64,000 nt of DNA, taken from positions 58,693 through 122,692 of the forward strand of contig WTPW01002049.1 of assembly GCA_009809945.1 (NCBI GenBank). Reading direction: 5' to 3'. Position 1 is the stretch's first letter. Every line of letters starts with the position of its first letter. This DNA comes from Gigaspora margarita. Lineage: Eukaryota; Glomeromycota; Glomeromycetes; Diversisporales; Gigasporaceae. The notes under the pieces were generated by a model, which was given only the letters and a program-made list of their open reading frames with translations, searched no databases and was not told the DNA's origin. Below are positions 24,057-35,421 of the stretch, piece after piece. Both the position numbers and the translations under genes were made by a program.

Positions 24057-25650
24057 CTAAAATTGAGGGATTCTATGAAGAAAGTTGGTAATATGGTGTT
24101 GAAGTTGAATGTCCCAGATATTATGGATATTATAAAGATAGTGGTTAAGCATAGTGCTATTAGGAATGGACCATGATAAATTTGCTTTGTGCTTGGCTAC
24201 TGTTAAATATTTGGCTAAAATTTTAGCACATATTGTACGTGGAAGTACTATATTATGAATTCTATATTCAAGTGTTGGGATAATTACAGTATTAATAACA
24301 TATATAATTTGTTTATCTGTAATTTTTTTGGTACTGGCAATATTAACTAATTGAAAAATCTCTTCTTGAATAAGTTGGATTAGTTTAGATATTTTGTTAT
24401 CTAAAGTAAACCAACATCCCAAAAATTTGAATGGTTGGTTTTTAGGAATTCTTGGTATATTACAGTTAATAAAAGAGATATTGTGACTAGAGTTATTATT
24501 GGTAATAAATAGGGATTTATGGGGATTGACTTGTATATCTGCCATTTGGCAAAATGAGGTAGCTATATTAATAATTTGTTCCAATTCAGTTTTAGACTGA
24601 GCGATCCATAAAGTATCATCCATATAAGCCAAAACTGATAAAGAAGTATAGAGTTTTTTGGTAGTTAAATATGGTGTACAAAGGCTTGTTTGCCAAGATA
24701 TAGTAAGTGTATAGCCAGTGAAATAGGAGGATATATAATGAATAAGAGGATCATAATAAATTCTCCAAAAGAGAGGAGTTATTGTTTCTTCTTGGTCTAT
24801 ACCATTTTTAACTGAGTAAAAATTGGTTAGCCCAAGATTAGTAATAACTCTATTATGGCGGTCAAATAAAAGTTTAGTAAGTATATTGATAAGTTGAGTA
24901 GGCATTTGAATTCTAGCCAAGGATTAATGGAAAAGATTGAAGTTAACAGAGTCATAAGCTTTGCTCATATCCTGCGATATGAGCCAAAGTTGAGAACTGT
25001 TACATGATGCATTCTCAATAATATTATTAAGTATATGAATAGGAATTGAAGTACTATTGCGTGGAAGAGCAATAAAGTTGTAAGGCAATAAAATTTTGTG
25101 TTGTGTAAAAGTATGATTAAGACGATTAGTAAGGAGTTTGGTATAAAGTTTTTTAATATGTTCCAGGAGACTAATGGGTTATGTATTGGAAAGATCACCA
25201 TCAAAAATTGGTTTTTTAGAAATAGGAAAAATTCTTCCTTCTTTCCATTGTTTAGGTATAGACTGTTGTGTAAGACATCTATTAAAGAGGGCTGTAATAG
25301 CTTGAAGAAAAAAGAATCCTGTATGCTTAATCATTTCATAACTAATTCCAGATGGTCTACAGGCTTTGTTATTAGGAAGTTGGCGAAGTGTAGTAGAGAC
25401 TTCATCTAATGTAAATTCTTCTAAAATGTTGTTGTACCAATCAATATTAATGTTAGATTTAGGGTTATATTCAGCTTTCCAATGAGTATTATAAAGGTCA
25501 TAGTTAATATTATGAGTATGGTCCATTGATCAAAATGGTTATGAATATGGTCCTTAATAGAGTGAGGTTCTGTAATAATACTTGTATCTGTATTAATATT
25601 ATTGAATTTAACTGGATCTTTATAGCGATTAAGAATACTATTAATCATTG
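24057..25650 (-). pseudogene. LINE 1 reverse transcriptase
   Basis: RT motifs run from high to low coordinates: LPNNKACRPSGISYEMIK (about 25390-25340), IPKQWKEGRIFPISKK (about 25250), QDMSKAYDSVNF (about 24960), then GIDQEETITPLFWRIYYDPL (about 24790), and the catalytic AYMDDTLW (about 24612-24636). Between 25526 and 24057 the frame stays the same but is crossed by two stop codons (25179-25181 and about 24921). The AYMDD box is intact. An upstream segment (25421-25648) continues in another frame. Confidence 0.85.
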
Positions 25651-26229
25651 AAGTTGGGTTGGTAGCTAGTTTGTTGCATCTTTTAGAAATTGCATTATTA
25701 ATTTGTTGCCTTATTTCTTTAGTATTCTCAATATTACGAGCATGAAATAATGCTTTCCATTCAAGATTTGTAGTAGAAATCCAGTTTGGTAATAGGTTAT
25801 GTGTAGTTGGTAATAATGGAATATTAACTTGGTGCTGAGTATTAATATAATTAATGTTTTGGTTGAGATGTAATGGAATAGAAGTTTGATTTTTGATTAC
25901 AATCTTGATTTGTCTAATAATATTGCTAAGTTTTTTGAGATTGTAGTGAAGTTTAGTTGCTTTGGATGAGAAATTGTGTTGAAAGTTGAAAACTTTAAAT
26001 TTTTTGTAGGGAATATGTTGAAGTGCAGCATTAATTATACTTGTTTAAATTTTGTGCCAAGTTGTTTCAAGTAATTCTGTAGTAATTGTTGATAGTGGGG
26101 TATGGTTTAAAGTCAAATTTTGGGTTACTTGATCTGAAAAATTTTGCCATTGTTCAGAATTCATAGACTTGTAGTCAAAGACTTTTCTAGAGTTTTGGTA
26201 CTATATCTTTTGGTTTTAAAAAGAGCATA

Positions 26230-27963
26230 TGGAAATGACCATCTTGATATTAGAATAGTATGATCACTATTAGTACTTTTGTTAGTGATCAGTTTCAAAT
26301 TTAGAAAGATATCTTAGAATAGGATTATGTGCCCAAATATAATCGATAGTGCTTTGGTATCTGCTACTTTGCCAAGTTGGTAAGGATGATTGTGTATGTT
26401 CTGCAAGATTATACATGTTATTAAACTGAAGGAATTGGAGTAATTTGTATTTAATTGCTGATGATATATTATTTTGAGATGCATTAAAGTCTCCCATAAT
26501 AATTGGTTGGATTTATTGTTAAGAAATTGGTTTATCCATTGAATAATATTATTTTGTATATCCAGACTAAGTTGTAAATCATCTGAAGGTAAGTAAACTG
26601 ATATAATTCTAAATTTAAAGTCATGTTTAAAGAAAAGGTCAATAGCAACTGCATATCCAGGATAGGTAAGGATATTATGAATATGTGGTTTAAGTATGTT
26701 AGAAATCATAATTGCAGTGCCTGCTTTGGAGCTATCAGTACTTGCCCAAAAGTATGAGAATTGTGAAGATTTAATAAAGTAGATAGAGGAGTTATTAGAA
26801 GATATTTTAGTTTCAGTAATGCAACTAATCTGAATATCATGTGAGAGACAATAATGTTTCCACNTTATTGTTAAGAGATTGGTTTATCCATTGAATAATA
26901 TTATTTTGTATATCCAGACTAAGTTGTAAATCATCTGAAGGTAAGTAAACTGATATAATTCTAAATTTAAAGTCATGTTTAAAGAAAAGGTCAATAGCAA
27001 CTGCATATCCAGGATAGGTAAGGATATTATGAATATGTGGTTTAAGTATGTTAGAAATCATAATTGCAGTGCCTGCTTTGGAGCTATCAGTACTTGCCCA
27101 AAAGTATGAGAATTGTGAAGATTTAATAAAGTAGATAGAGGAGTTATTAGAAGATATTTTAGTTTCAGTAATGCAACTAATCTGAATATCATGTGAGAGA
27201 CAATAATGTTTCCACATAAGCCTTTTGAGGTTGTTGTTATATCCTTGAACATTATGTGTGCATATTGATAGAATGAGAGGAGAAATCTGGTCTTGAACTT
27301 GCTCTAAGTTAGAATTACTACTTATAGCTCTTGGTATTGGATAACTTGATTTGAGTGGAACATTATTAAAAAGATGAAAATCCTCAAAGGGTACAAAGAA
27401 GTGATTAGGTAGAAGATGTTCATGGAATAAATAAATATGTGCTTCTGGAAAATAATAGTCGATTCTGCTGTATTTAATAGAGATTCTAATATATTGTTGT
27501 GAATAGAACATTGGATATTCATCTTGTAAATAGGTTAAAAAGGAGCCAACAGTTTGTGGTGAGGGTAAAGATTGTAATCTGTGATAGTATAAGAATTTGT
27601 TGTAGCATATTGATGGCTCATAAATCTCTGATGAATTTGGATAGAAATCAGTGTTTGTTTCTTCTATAGTATTAGTATGTATAGTTAATATATTGAGGTT
27701 GTTGTCAGATTCATCAGGTAATAGTTCATATTCATTGTATATCTCTTGTTCTATAGTGTAAATAGAGCTATCTTGTTGTATAGGTAATGATAGATGAGTA
27801 TGATATTGGAGTGGTACTTCAGTGTGACATGATGATATGGTATCTGAAGTACTAGGATTAATTTCTGAAGAGGCACTCGCCGTTTCAAGCTCAGTTTTCA
27901 CAGCTGCGCAGGATACCATAGCCTGTCCTGTATGTTGGATCTGGCCATCATAAACCTGGTCCT
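26230..27963 (-). pseudogene. LINE 1 N-terminal region and AP endonuclease
   Basis: A long open stretch starts before 27919 (words MVSCAAVKTELETASA, not recognised as a domain) and leads into an APE-type endonuclease. Its first conserved block ICTHNVQGY is near 27265, ITETKISS near 27175, IISVYLPSD near 26950, and MGDFNAS near 26490. The closing NSDHTIL block is near 26265. The domain is disturbed by an internal duplication of 350 bp (26514-26863 versus 26865-27215). The ATG at 27919 is ATA in the copy at the right edge, so it is probably not the original start. Confidence 0.8.
26514..27215. repeat. 350-bp tandem duplication with an N at the junction
   Basis: 26514-26863 and 26865-27215 are almost identical (one clear difference, aagaaatt versus aagagatt), separated by a single N at 26864. 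Such a near-perfect duplication joined by an ambiguous base inside a coding domain looks like an assembly join rather than biology. Confidence 0.85.
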
Positions 27964-27968
27964 CTGTG

Positions 27969-27983
27969 TATAACTTAAGTTCT
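27969..27983. repeat. Target-site duplication, LINE 1, right
   Basis: TATAACTTAAGTTCT, identical to 21505-21519. Confidence 0.92.
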
Positions 27984-28440
27984 AAGTAAAATTGTTCAGC
28001 ATTAAAACTTACATTATTTTGGCATATATTTATTTTTTTTAATTTTAGGAATAAAGATGAGTAAAATTAGTAAATTTTTATCAAAAATGCAATTTTGCCC
28101 ATCATTATCTGAAATTGTAAAAAAATTAAAAAAAATATATACCATAATATATTTTTTGGTGTTAAACAAGTTTACTTAGAGTCAAAATTTATAATTCATT
28201 AGTAACATTGTGCATAATACTGAATTTCTATATTTTTATTAATAAAAATAAAAAAATCCTGCATTATGCAAAATTGTGCTAAAGAATTATAACTTTTAGC
28301 CCTAAGTAAACTTGCTCAGCACCAAAAAATATTTTATTTTGGTATATAATTATATTTTAAATATGTTTATTTAGAGCCAATAATTATAATCTTTTAGTAA
28401 AACTTTAATATTAAATTTTTTTTAAAATCGACCAATCAGA
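27984..28440. repeat. Family A AT-rich repeat, right of the LINE
   Basis: Continuation of the array ending at 21519. The same aaaattgttcagcac, ataaagatgagtaaaatt and gagtcaaaa-ttataattcatt words recur. Confidence 0.65.
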
Positions 28441-28464
28441 ATCGTCTTACGTGGAGAGAGGGGG

Positions 28465-29485
28465 CAGGGTTGGCAATGGACTATGTCCATTAAAAATAAA
28501 TTTGCCAATGGACCTAAATGGACCAATACCATAATCCATTGATCCATTGGTTCATTGGTCCATTGGTTTATTTTGACAAAAATTATTTTTGTATTAATAT
28601 ACTAGAATTCAGAATTAATTTTTAGTTTGAAACTCTTTAATGATTTAAATATATTTAAAACTTTTGGTTCAACTTATGCACAATACCATATGAGTCCAAA
28701 AATAAGCTATCTTTTTTGGATGATTTTGGATACAAAAAATTCAGAAAGTAGCTTATTTCAAATAAAATCAATTTTTGGTCAATTGCCAATAGTTGTTACA
28801 TATTAAAGTCTAAATTCTACTATATAAATTAGTAATTAATGCTTAAGTAAACATATTTGAAAGACTAAACTACACCTATTCTGAAAGTTTCATTAGAATA
28901 GGAGTACTTTTCATTATTTGACTTTCAATTTTTACATTCAATGAATATATTTTACTAATAAAATTTGAATCTTTTTGTTGAACATAAAAATTAAAATTTA
29001 ATTAATAAAAACTTCCTCAATTTCGTTGTAAATTTTAGAGTATATGTATTTTGATCTTCTGAATAAGTTTACTTAAGTGACTTTAATCGATTTCTTAGTA
29101 AAATTTTGACTTTACTATGTAGCAACTTTCATCAATTGTGGGGTAGCTTATTTTCTAATCATAGATGTTTTTATGTTTCTTGATCAAAAGAGAGGGTAGC
29201 TTATTTTTGGAGGTAGCTTATTTTTAGCAATATATAGTACTTTGTTCATAATATAGATTGCCTTAAAATAGTTCACAGAGTAATTCAATTGTGACTTTAA
29301 AAATTTAGATAAAATTTGTAATTATTTTATATTAGGTGCAATAAGTAGCAAATTACAAAAACTATATTATTAATTAACCTACTTGTCCATTGGTCTATTG
29401 AAATAATGACTACACCAATGGAACCAATGGATCTGGTCAATGGACCTGAGGTCTATTGGTACCAATGACAAATGTGCCAATCCTG
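28465..29485. mobile_element. hAT-type element with CCATTGG-rich ends, 1021 bp
   Basis: The termini are CAGGGTTGGCA on the left and, inverted on the right, CAGGATTGGCA. The 8-bp flanks AGAGGGGG (28457-28464) and GGAGGGGG (29486-29493) match at 7 of 8. Both terminal regions are packed with degenerate CCATTGGT/ACCAATGG words in both orientations. The interior holds an ataaa-tactttcatta-tttgacttt segment that is also the core of the elements at 34197-35421. It encodes nothing recognisable. The CAGGG termini with an 8-bp duplication fit hAT. Confidence 0.82.
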
Positions 29486-29699
29486 GGAGGGGGTACCCTT
29501 ATAGTAAATGGATATTATGTAATATCTGTCATGGCCCTTATTTTTGAAGTATCATATTTTCAAAAATATTTTATTATAAGTTAGATAATATGTTTGCTTA
29601 TTTTTAATAAATTTTTATATGTCATATGGTAAAAATACTTATTGATATTAATAAAAATGCTTGCTTAGAGCTATTATAAAAAATTTTAAATTTTTTGTG

Positions 29700-29866
29700 G
29701 CCTATATACTAATAGCTCAGGGTTCTAGTGCACACACTCTCTAAATGCCTACTCAATTGCAGGCCCAATTATATACTTGATCTCTATAAATGCACTTTTC
29801 TTATTATTTTCTATATGCACATTATTAAAGTGTAGTCCCAAGAGAATGCACTTAGAGAGGTCTAAC
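29700..29866. mobile_element. CAGTTAGACC-family MITE
   Basis: The right end is the complement of CAGTTAGACCTCTCTAAGTG followed by TA. The left end is cctatatactaatagctc. Inside, taaatgcac-type words are repeated in both orientations, as in the element at 11056-11389. The left terminus lacks the inverted match, so this may be a one-sided deletion derivative that has nevertheless been copied, since the same left end occurs at about 19905-19920. Confidence 0.6.
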
Positions 29867-29985
29867 TGTATATAGTTTTTGAATAATATTATTATATATA
29901 TATTTTTTTTTTAATCTTAGGCAGTCTCGCCAAAACTTTATTAAGTTATTTATTTGAATTTACATTAAATTCAGTATATCCTAAT

Positions 29986-30162
29986 AGGACCCCGAAATAT
30001 ACATAGATAGGTCAGGTATGAGTTTGCTTATTTTTGAGGTTTTATGCAGATCATTTCTATTTATAGTAATTTTTTGCTTATTTTTGAAGTTTTTTCTGCA
30101 GATCTTTCCTTTTTAGTAACCCTAGAATTAACCTGACCTATCTATGTATATTTCGGGGTCAT
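29986..30162. mobile_element. AGGACCCC-type hAT MITE, copy B (177 bp)
   Basis: The inverted termini are AGGACCCCGAAATATACATA and, on the right, the complement of ATGACCCCGAAATATACATA, followed on both sides by gataggtcaggt. The flanks are perfect copies of ATCCTAAT (29978-29985 and 30163-30170). It inserted into the 3' UTR of LINE 2 and is therefore younger than that insertion. Confidence 0.93.
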
Positions 30163-30279
30163 ATCCTAATCTCTAAGTTTGACATCATTCCATCTGTTGT
30201 ACCACAAATCAAATGTGACCTGCCGCATTAGTTTGTATATATATACGAAACTAGAGGCTGAGTCAGCCTACCTAAGAAA

Positions 30280-31700
30280 CTAGCCAATTTGGCTTAATAC
30301 CCTCTACTATAAACTTTTCTATACTATCCAACCAGCAATCGTTTATTTCTTCTACCAGAGCAGATACCTTTTTTCGAACTTTGTCTTGTAGTCCTGAATG
30401 CTCTTGTATTTCCCTTCTACTAGACGGTTCCTTCTTTTTTCCCTTCTTTTCCTTTTGGCTTGTCTCATCTTTCTTTTTCTTTTTAATTAGATCTCATTTT
30501 ACCTTTCGAGTGATACCATATGATTTTTCCCAGTTCGTAATAAAGACATATCTTGGTTTTCAGATCTCAACATAGAACAAGTTCCAGATGGCTACTAAAA
30601 TGAATTTCAAAAAAGTTTTTGCTTCTGCCGATGAGTTCAAAATTTCTGCCAATCTTTTTTCTGTGTCCTTTTTAATCAAACCTTTTATTAAAAGTTCTCT
30701 ACTCTGAAAGATCTCCTCCTGTGAATTCCCCAGAAGTAAGTCTTCTAACTGGCTTTTAAAAATTCTATTGATTCCTTTGGACTTCATTTTTTTTAACAAA
30801 ATCGTGAGTATTGTCTTTTCTAATAGGTTCTACTTGTTTGATAGAGCAGTACAACGTACCAAGTGATCCTGCATTTCAACTTCCTCCGAGTTACAAAGCT
30901 TGCAATATGTGTTTAGGTAGAGGGTAGAAAATCTTGATACCACCTCTGCCAAGACTGGGAGTTTCCCTTGTAAACACTTCCAGAGAGTGCAAAGCTTCTT
31001 ATTTTTATCCATTGCATCGCAGCAGATCCCACTAAGTTCGTGTAGGTTTTCCCAAAGCAAGTTCCAGCTGAATACACTTTTGCCCAAACTTGGCTCTAAT
31101 TTTCTAAAGATTTTTGCATTCATTAATTCTGCTCCTGTCTTCAAGTCCAAAACCAAATTCAAGAATTTCCTTGCTGGGCTTTCTATAACGAAATGTTTCC
31201 AACTCAGGGTTGTATAAACGGAAAGTTCTTGAGTGGGTACCACAAGTAGTTCTTCTCTTGCTATAAGACCTTTTTTTGCTAAAGTATCTGCTCTTCCATT
31301 CCAGTAATCCTCCGAATGACCTTTAACCTTAACCAAATTTAAACAAACTCTCTTTAACCTAACTAAGTCCCTAATTTTACTAACTATACTAAAATTTCCT
31401 AACTTAATAAATTGACTAAATGCTAAAGAACGATTAATGCTAGTAACAGCATTTATCGCTGCCAGGCTATCTGAGTAAATTGTTAATTTTGTATCACTTG
31501 GAGCTAATAAAACTACTAGCTATATGGCTGCTAATTCTGGGTAGGTGGAGGAGGGCCAATCTCTTATCCTTGCAAAACCTTCATCTACTATATAGGACTT
31601 GTTCTCACTTAGTTGCAACCAACCCAGACCCATCTTAGTCGAGCCACCACTCTGATTCTCCAACTGTAAAGAGCCATCCGTATAAAAGAAAAACTCTGCT
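30280..31700 (-). pseudogene. LINE 2 RNase H and basic C-terminal tail
   Basis: RNase H words appear in order: YTDGSLQLE (about 31680), PSSTYPELAAI (about 31545, followed by an in-frame stop near 31520), IYSDSLAAIN (about 31470), and VKVKGHSEDYWNGRADTLAKKG (about 31330-31265). The last matches the conserved closing D-containing block with an HSxDxxNxxAD-like spacing. A tail containing KLCNSEEVEMQDHLVRC (about 30900-30850), a C-X-H-X-C-like knuckle, follows. The tail then runs into a lysine-rich stretch to about 30280. Confidence 0.75.
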
Positions 31701-32990
31701 CGTTGCTTTCCATATTTCTCACAAGACTTTTTTGCAGTACTAACTCTAATGCTTTACTTAGTTTCTGCTTTTTTAAAAGTTCTATTTCTAGACACTCTAT
31801 AGGTAATAGACTCTGGAGCAAACTTTCATTTAGACTATTTGTCGATGACTCAGACCTAAATTTCTTGGATATTCTTTTCTCATCCCAGTCCAAAATCCTC
31901 TTTCCTTCCTTGATGTAGCTTCTTAGCAGTGTACCCATAATTTTGTTCCAACTGAAATGGCTCATACAAACTTCCTCATCAAGCTTTCCTGTTATTTTTG
32001 CTGTATTTCTACTACATCCCTTGCACTTCTTAATTTCAAATTGGTTCAGATCTGCTAATGGGATATTGCAGTAGTGTTCACCAAGAATTTTGGCCTTACC
32101 CTTCTGTACGATTTTAAAAATTTTTCTATCATCGTCCTTATTTTTGACCAGAACTAATTCTTTTTTCCTTTTATCAAGTAACACTGCTGGAAGTGCTAAG
32201 GACAAAGCTAGTGAATTATAACCAGAAATAACATACTCAGGTACAAGCTTTCTATTCCTTCTATCACCTATTAAGCAATTTTCAAGGGCTATGAACCATC
32301 TTGGTTTTCTACCTCGTCTGGACTGCTTTTTGCAAAGCTTAAGTTGTGACCATGTAATTAAACCGGACCCATCTGCACTGATTAATTGGGCTATTGTAAA
32401 TAAGTTTAGCCTTTTTAATGCATCTGCAGTCTTTCAGTTAAAAACTTTTCTGAGCACTACATTTAATGGTGTTCCACCTCGTTCTATTTGCCAAAGCTCA
32501 GATGAAAAGTTAAAATAGAACTTCAATTCCTCTGCCTTAAGCAGTACCAAGCATGCGAGATTAAACTTCCATATTTTTTTTATATTATCTATTTTTCTCA
32601 GGTCACTCCTTATGTTTAAGATCCTTGCATCATTAAATCCCTGTCTGAGTCTCAATTCTGTAGCTAGAGCCTCTGTGCCTGTACTATTAAGTCGCTTGTA
32701 TAAACTTATAACTTGTTTCTGAAAAAGTTTATCAGCTAATGCTCTACAGTTGCCTAGACCCTTATGTTTAAGTAGACTAGTACTGGTTGTTACTTGTAAT
32801 TCTGCTTTATTTTTAATAAGTTTCAACAGAGGTCTATGTATTTCCTGGAGCTCGTACTCAGAGAGCCTTGTTACTTGTAACATGTATATTAGCTTCGGAA
32901 TTATGCAAACATTGTTTAAGTAAGCTAATTGTCCCCATGTAAGTTTTTTCGGGTATAAACTTATTACCGTAGCCCTGACTATTCCCTTGG
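31609..32990 (-). pseudogene. LINE 2 RT-RNase H connector
   Basis: Open stretches at 32434-32883 and 31609-32205 on the minus strand fill the space between RT and RNase H. The second contains a CKGCSRNTAKI word and a basic, Leu-rich segment. This is the variable connector of long LINE ORFs, broken into at least three frames. Confidence 0.55.
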
Positions 32991-32998
32991 CCTTTGCC

Positions 32999-33630
32999 TT
33001 AATACAAGTTTCTTTTATTTTTGTGTTCAGCAGATACCCAAAAACGTGTTATTGAGTTTGTACTCTCTTCTCTAATTTCTGAATTGCAGAAATTTAAATA
33101 TCTGTCTGGTTTCTCTACCTCTGAATTAAGAACTAACAACTTTGACTTTTCGCCATTTATATGTATATCATTGATGTGAAAGAATTCTTCTGCAATTTTG
33201 ATTAATTTTTCCATTTGATCCTTGGACTGAGTAATCCATGTTGTATCATCTGCGTATGCTAGAACTGCTTGGCATAGCGTGATCCTTTTGAAGTGATTAG
33301 TTGTAATATTTGTTAGAAATTTTAGGTCCATTATATAACCAAGAGTTTCGTCTTTTTGAATTCTTTCAATTANGGNNTCATAAAAAATTCGCCNTAATAG
33401 GGGTGAGATCACTTCCCCCTGATCTATTCTATCAGGGACTATAAATGATTCTGTGCTACCATAGTCTGTTATTATACTTGATTCCCTATTATGAAAAAGC
33501 TACAAAATAAAATTGACTTCTTTTGGCGGAACTCTAATATGACTAAGAGCTGCTCTCAACATTTTAAGGGAGACTGAATCGAATGCCTTTCGCATATCTT
33601 GAAATAAAATCCAAAGTTCATTTTTCTCCC
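32999..33630 (-). pseudogene. LINE 2 reverse transcriptase (3' two-thirds)
   Basis: Starting at the truncation point the minus strand reads QDMRKAFDSVSLKMLRAAL. This is followed by DRIDQGEVISPLL (about 33420) and the catalytic AYADDTTWITQS (about 33230-33265), then NGEKSKLL. These are RT motifs of the LINE type. The part upstream of the first motif is missing. Confidence 0.85.
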
Positions 33631-33860
33631 ATAATATTATTATTTTATTACATGTAATAGATAATATACATATAATAATATTACATATAATTAATATTAT
33701 ATATACCGGTAATAGTATTATTACATGTAATAATATAATTATATGTAATAATATTATTACATGTAATAATATTATTACATGTAATAAATATTATTACAAT
33801 TAAGGTTTTAAAAAACCCTATGTAATAAATATAATAAATATATTGTAATAATTAGCTAAT
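33631..33860. repeat. ATTACATGTAAT palindromic array
   Basis: Repeated words built on attacatgtaataatattatt, each self-complementary, run from about 33650 to 33800. Palindromic AT-rich arrays of this type are common insertion targets and could extrude as cruciforms. No gene is present. Confidence 0.75.
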
Positions 33861-33869
33861 TATAGCACT

Positions 33870-34100
33870 ATACTTTATCTATAAGTATATCCCAAATCCA
33901 AATATTTTTATGAGCTTCAAACTGAACTTGAACTAAATCATATTCATGTTCAAGTTTGATTCAAGTTCAAAAATTTATGTTTGAGTTTGAGTTCAGGTTT
34001 GAGATCTGCAAAATACTTGGTTTGAGTTCAGGTTTGGTTCAGATTCAGCCAAACTTGGTTCGACACAAACTCAAACCTTAGAACACTAAACTTCTGTATT
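33870..34100. repeat. Degenerate TTTGAGTTCAGG / AACTTGAA repeats
   Basis: Words of the ggtttgagttcaggtttg type repeat on one side, and their inverted form (caaactgaacttgaac) on the other. This resembles the repeat-packed ends of the hAT-type elements nearby but has its own motif. Ends and flanking duplications were not resolved. Confidence 0.5.
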
Positions 34101-34196
34101 TGTATCTGCCTGCATACTTATATTTTTACATTTCTAATACATTATATTGTTTTGCTTTGTGTCGCATCAATAATGAAATTAGATCTTAGTTGTTAT

Positions 34197-35421
34197 TAGG
34201 GGCCTTAGCAGCTTGGGTTGGATCAGGTTTGGGCCTGACCTGGGTTAGACCCACTTGGATCAAAACCTGACCAGAGTCTGAACCACCTCATATCAAACCT
34301 AACCTAGGTCTGACCCACCTTATGTCAAACCCAACCTGGGTCTGACCCAACCCAACCCAACCTGGGTTGCACCTGGATCAATAATAGTCACACATATTAA
34401 TGTCTAAATTTTATTATATAAATCAATAAAACCCAATTAAGTAAGCTTGTTTGGAAGATCAAAATGCATATACTCTAAAATTTTTATTCAAATCGGAGAC
34501 ATTTTTATTATTTGACTTTTACTTTTTATATTTAATGCAAAAAATTAGAATCTTTTAAAAAAATATGTTCGATGAACGTAAAACTTAAAATTTAAATAGT
34601 GAAAATTTCTTCAATTTGGATGTAAATTTCAGTGCATATGCATTTTGATCTTCTAAACAAGTTTACTTAAGCACATTTTTATCAATTTAGATAGTAAAAT
34701 TTGGACTTTACTATGTAGTAGAGGTCTTAGTGGGTCAGGTTGGGTCAGGTTTTGGCCTGACCCAGATCAGACCCACTAGGGTCAAAACCCGACCTGGGTC
34801 TGACCCACCTCATGTCAAACCTGACTCAGGTCTGATCCAACCCAACCCAACCTGGTTGAACCCACGTCGATAATAGTTGCTATATAGTAAAGTCTAATTT
34901 TACTATGTAAATCGATAAAATCTGCTTAAGTAAACTTGTTTGAAAGATCAAAATGCATATACTCTGAAATTTTTATTCAAATCAGAGAAATTTTTATTAT
35001 TTGACTTTTAATTTTTACTTTCAACGAAAAAATTAAAATCTTTTTAAAAAATATGTTTAATGAATATAAAACTTAAAGTTAAATAGTAAAAATTTCTCAA
35101 ATTTAGATGAAAATTTTAGAATATATGTATTTTGATCTACCAAACAAGTTTATTTAAGAACATTTTATTAATTTAAATATAAAATTTGGACTTTACTATG
35201 TAGCAACTACTTGCAATCATTGAAAATAATCTGACCTGGGTCTGACCCAACCCAGGTTTTTTCTAACCCAGGTCTGACCTGATCCAGCTAAGACCCCTAC
35301 TATGTAGTGACTACTTGCAATAATGTATATAATCTGACCCAGGTTTGATCTAATCCAACCTGATCCAAGTTGGGTTTGACCCAGGTTGGGTTGGTTAAAC
35401 CCCATCCAGTTAAGACCACTA
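34197..35421. mobile_element. hAT-type element (outer copy) with GACCCAACC-rich ends
   Basis: The element starts TAGGGGCCTTAGC and ends with the complement of TAGTGGTCTTAAC. It is flanked by perfect GTTGTTAT copies (34189-34196 and 35422-35429). Its terminal regions consist of degenerate ctgacccaacccaacctggg words in both orientations. Its core is shared with 28465-29485. A second copy of the same family sits inside it (34719-35299). Without that copy it would be about 636 bp. There is no coding sequence. Confidence 0.9.
34719..35299. mobile_element. Same hAT-type family, inner copy (581 bp)
   Basis: It starts TAGAGGTCTTAG and ends with the complement of TAGGGGTCTTAG. The flanks are perfect CTATGTAG copies (34711-34718 and 35300-35307). 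It inserted into the outer copy, in the same orientation, near the outer copy's right-hand repeat-rich region. Confidence 0.92.

Larger units (their letters stand above)
21520..27968 (-). mobile_element. LINE 1: nearly full-length non-LTR element
   Basis: A 6.45-kb element on the minus strand ends in a poly-A tail (21520-21536 on the plus strand as T) and is flanked by a perfect 15-bp duplication. In order it carries an N-terminal region, an APE-type endonuclease, a reverse transcriptase and an RNase H, the layout of fungal Tad/I-like LINEs. Its coding region is interrupted by several stops and frame changes, some of which coincide with N bases (22778, 22826, 23129, 23132, 23232, 23245, 26864). 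A second copy starts at 63731-63761 on the plus strand and has about ten extra in-frame codons at its 5' side. This copy is therefore probably slightly 5'-truncated. Clade assignment is inference from domain order. Confidence 0.92.
29895..33630 (-). mobile_element. LINE 2: 5'-truncated non-LTR element
   Basis: A minus-strand LINE fragment ends at an A-rich tail (T run 29904-29912 followed by TA repeats). It begins abruptly inside the RT domain at 33630. Possible target duplications ATAATATTATTA lie at 29883-29894 and 33631-33642, but the sequence is AT-rich, so this is weaker evidence than for LINE 1. It retains most of RT, a connector, RNase H and a basic C-terminal tail. It is a different family from LINE 1. 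A MITE sits in its 3' UTR (29986-30162). N bases occur at 33363-33394. Confidence 0.85.

Noticed and set aside
30381-30575. 64-aa plus-strand ORF
   Set aside because: It is antisense to the lysine-rich C-terminal tail of LINE 2.
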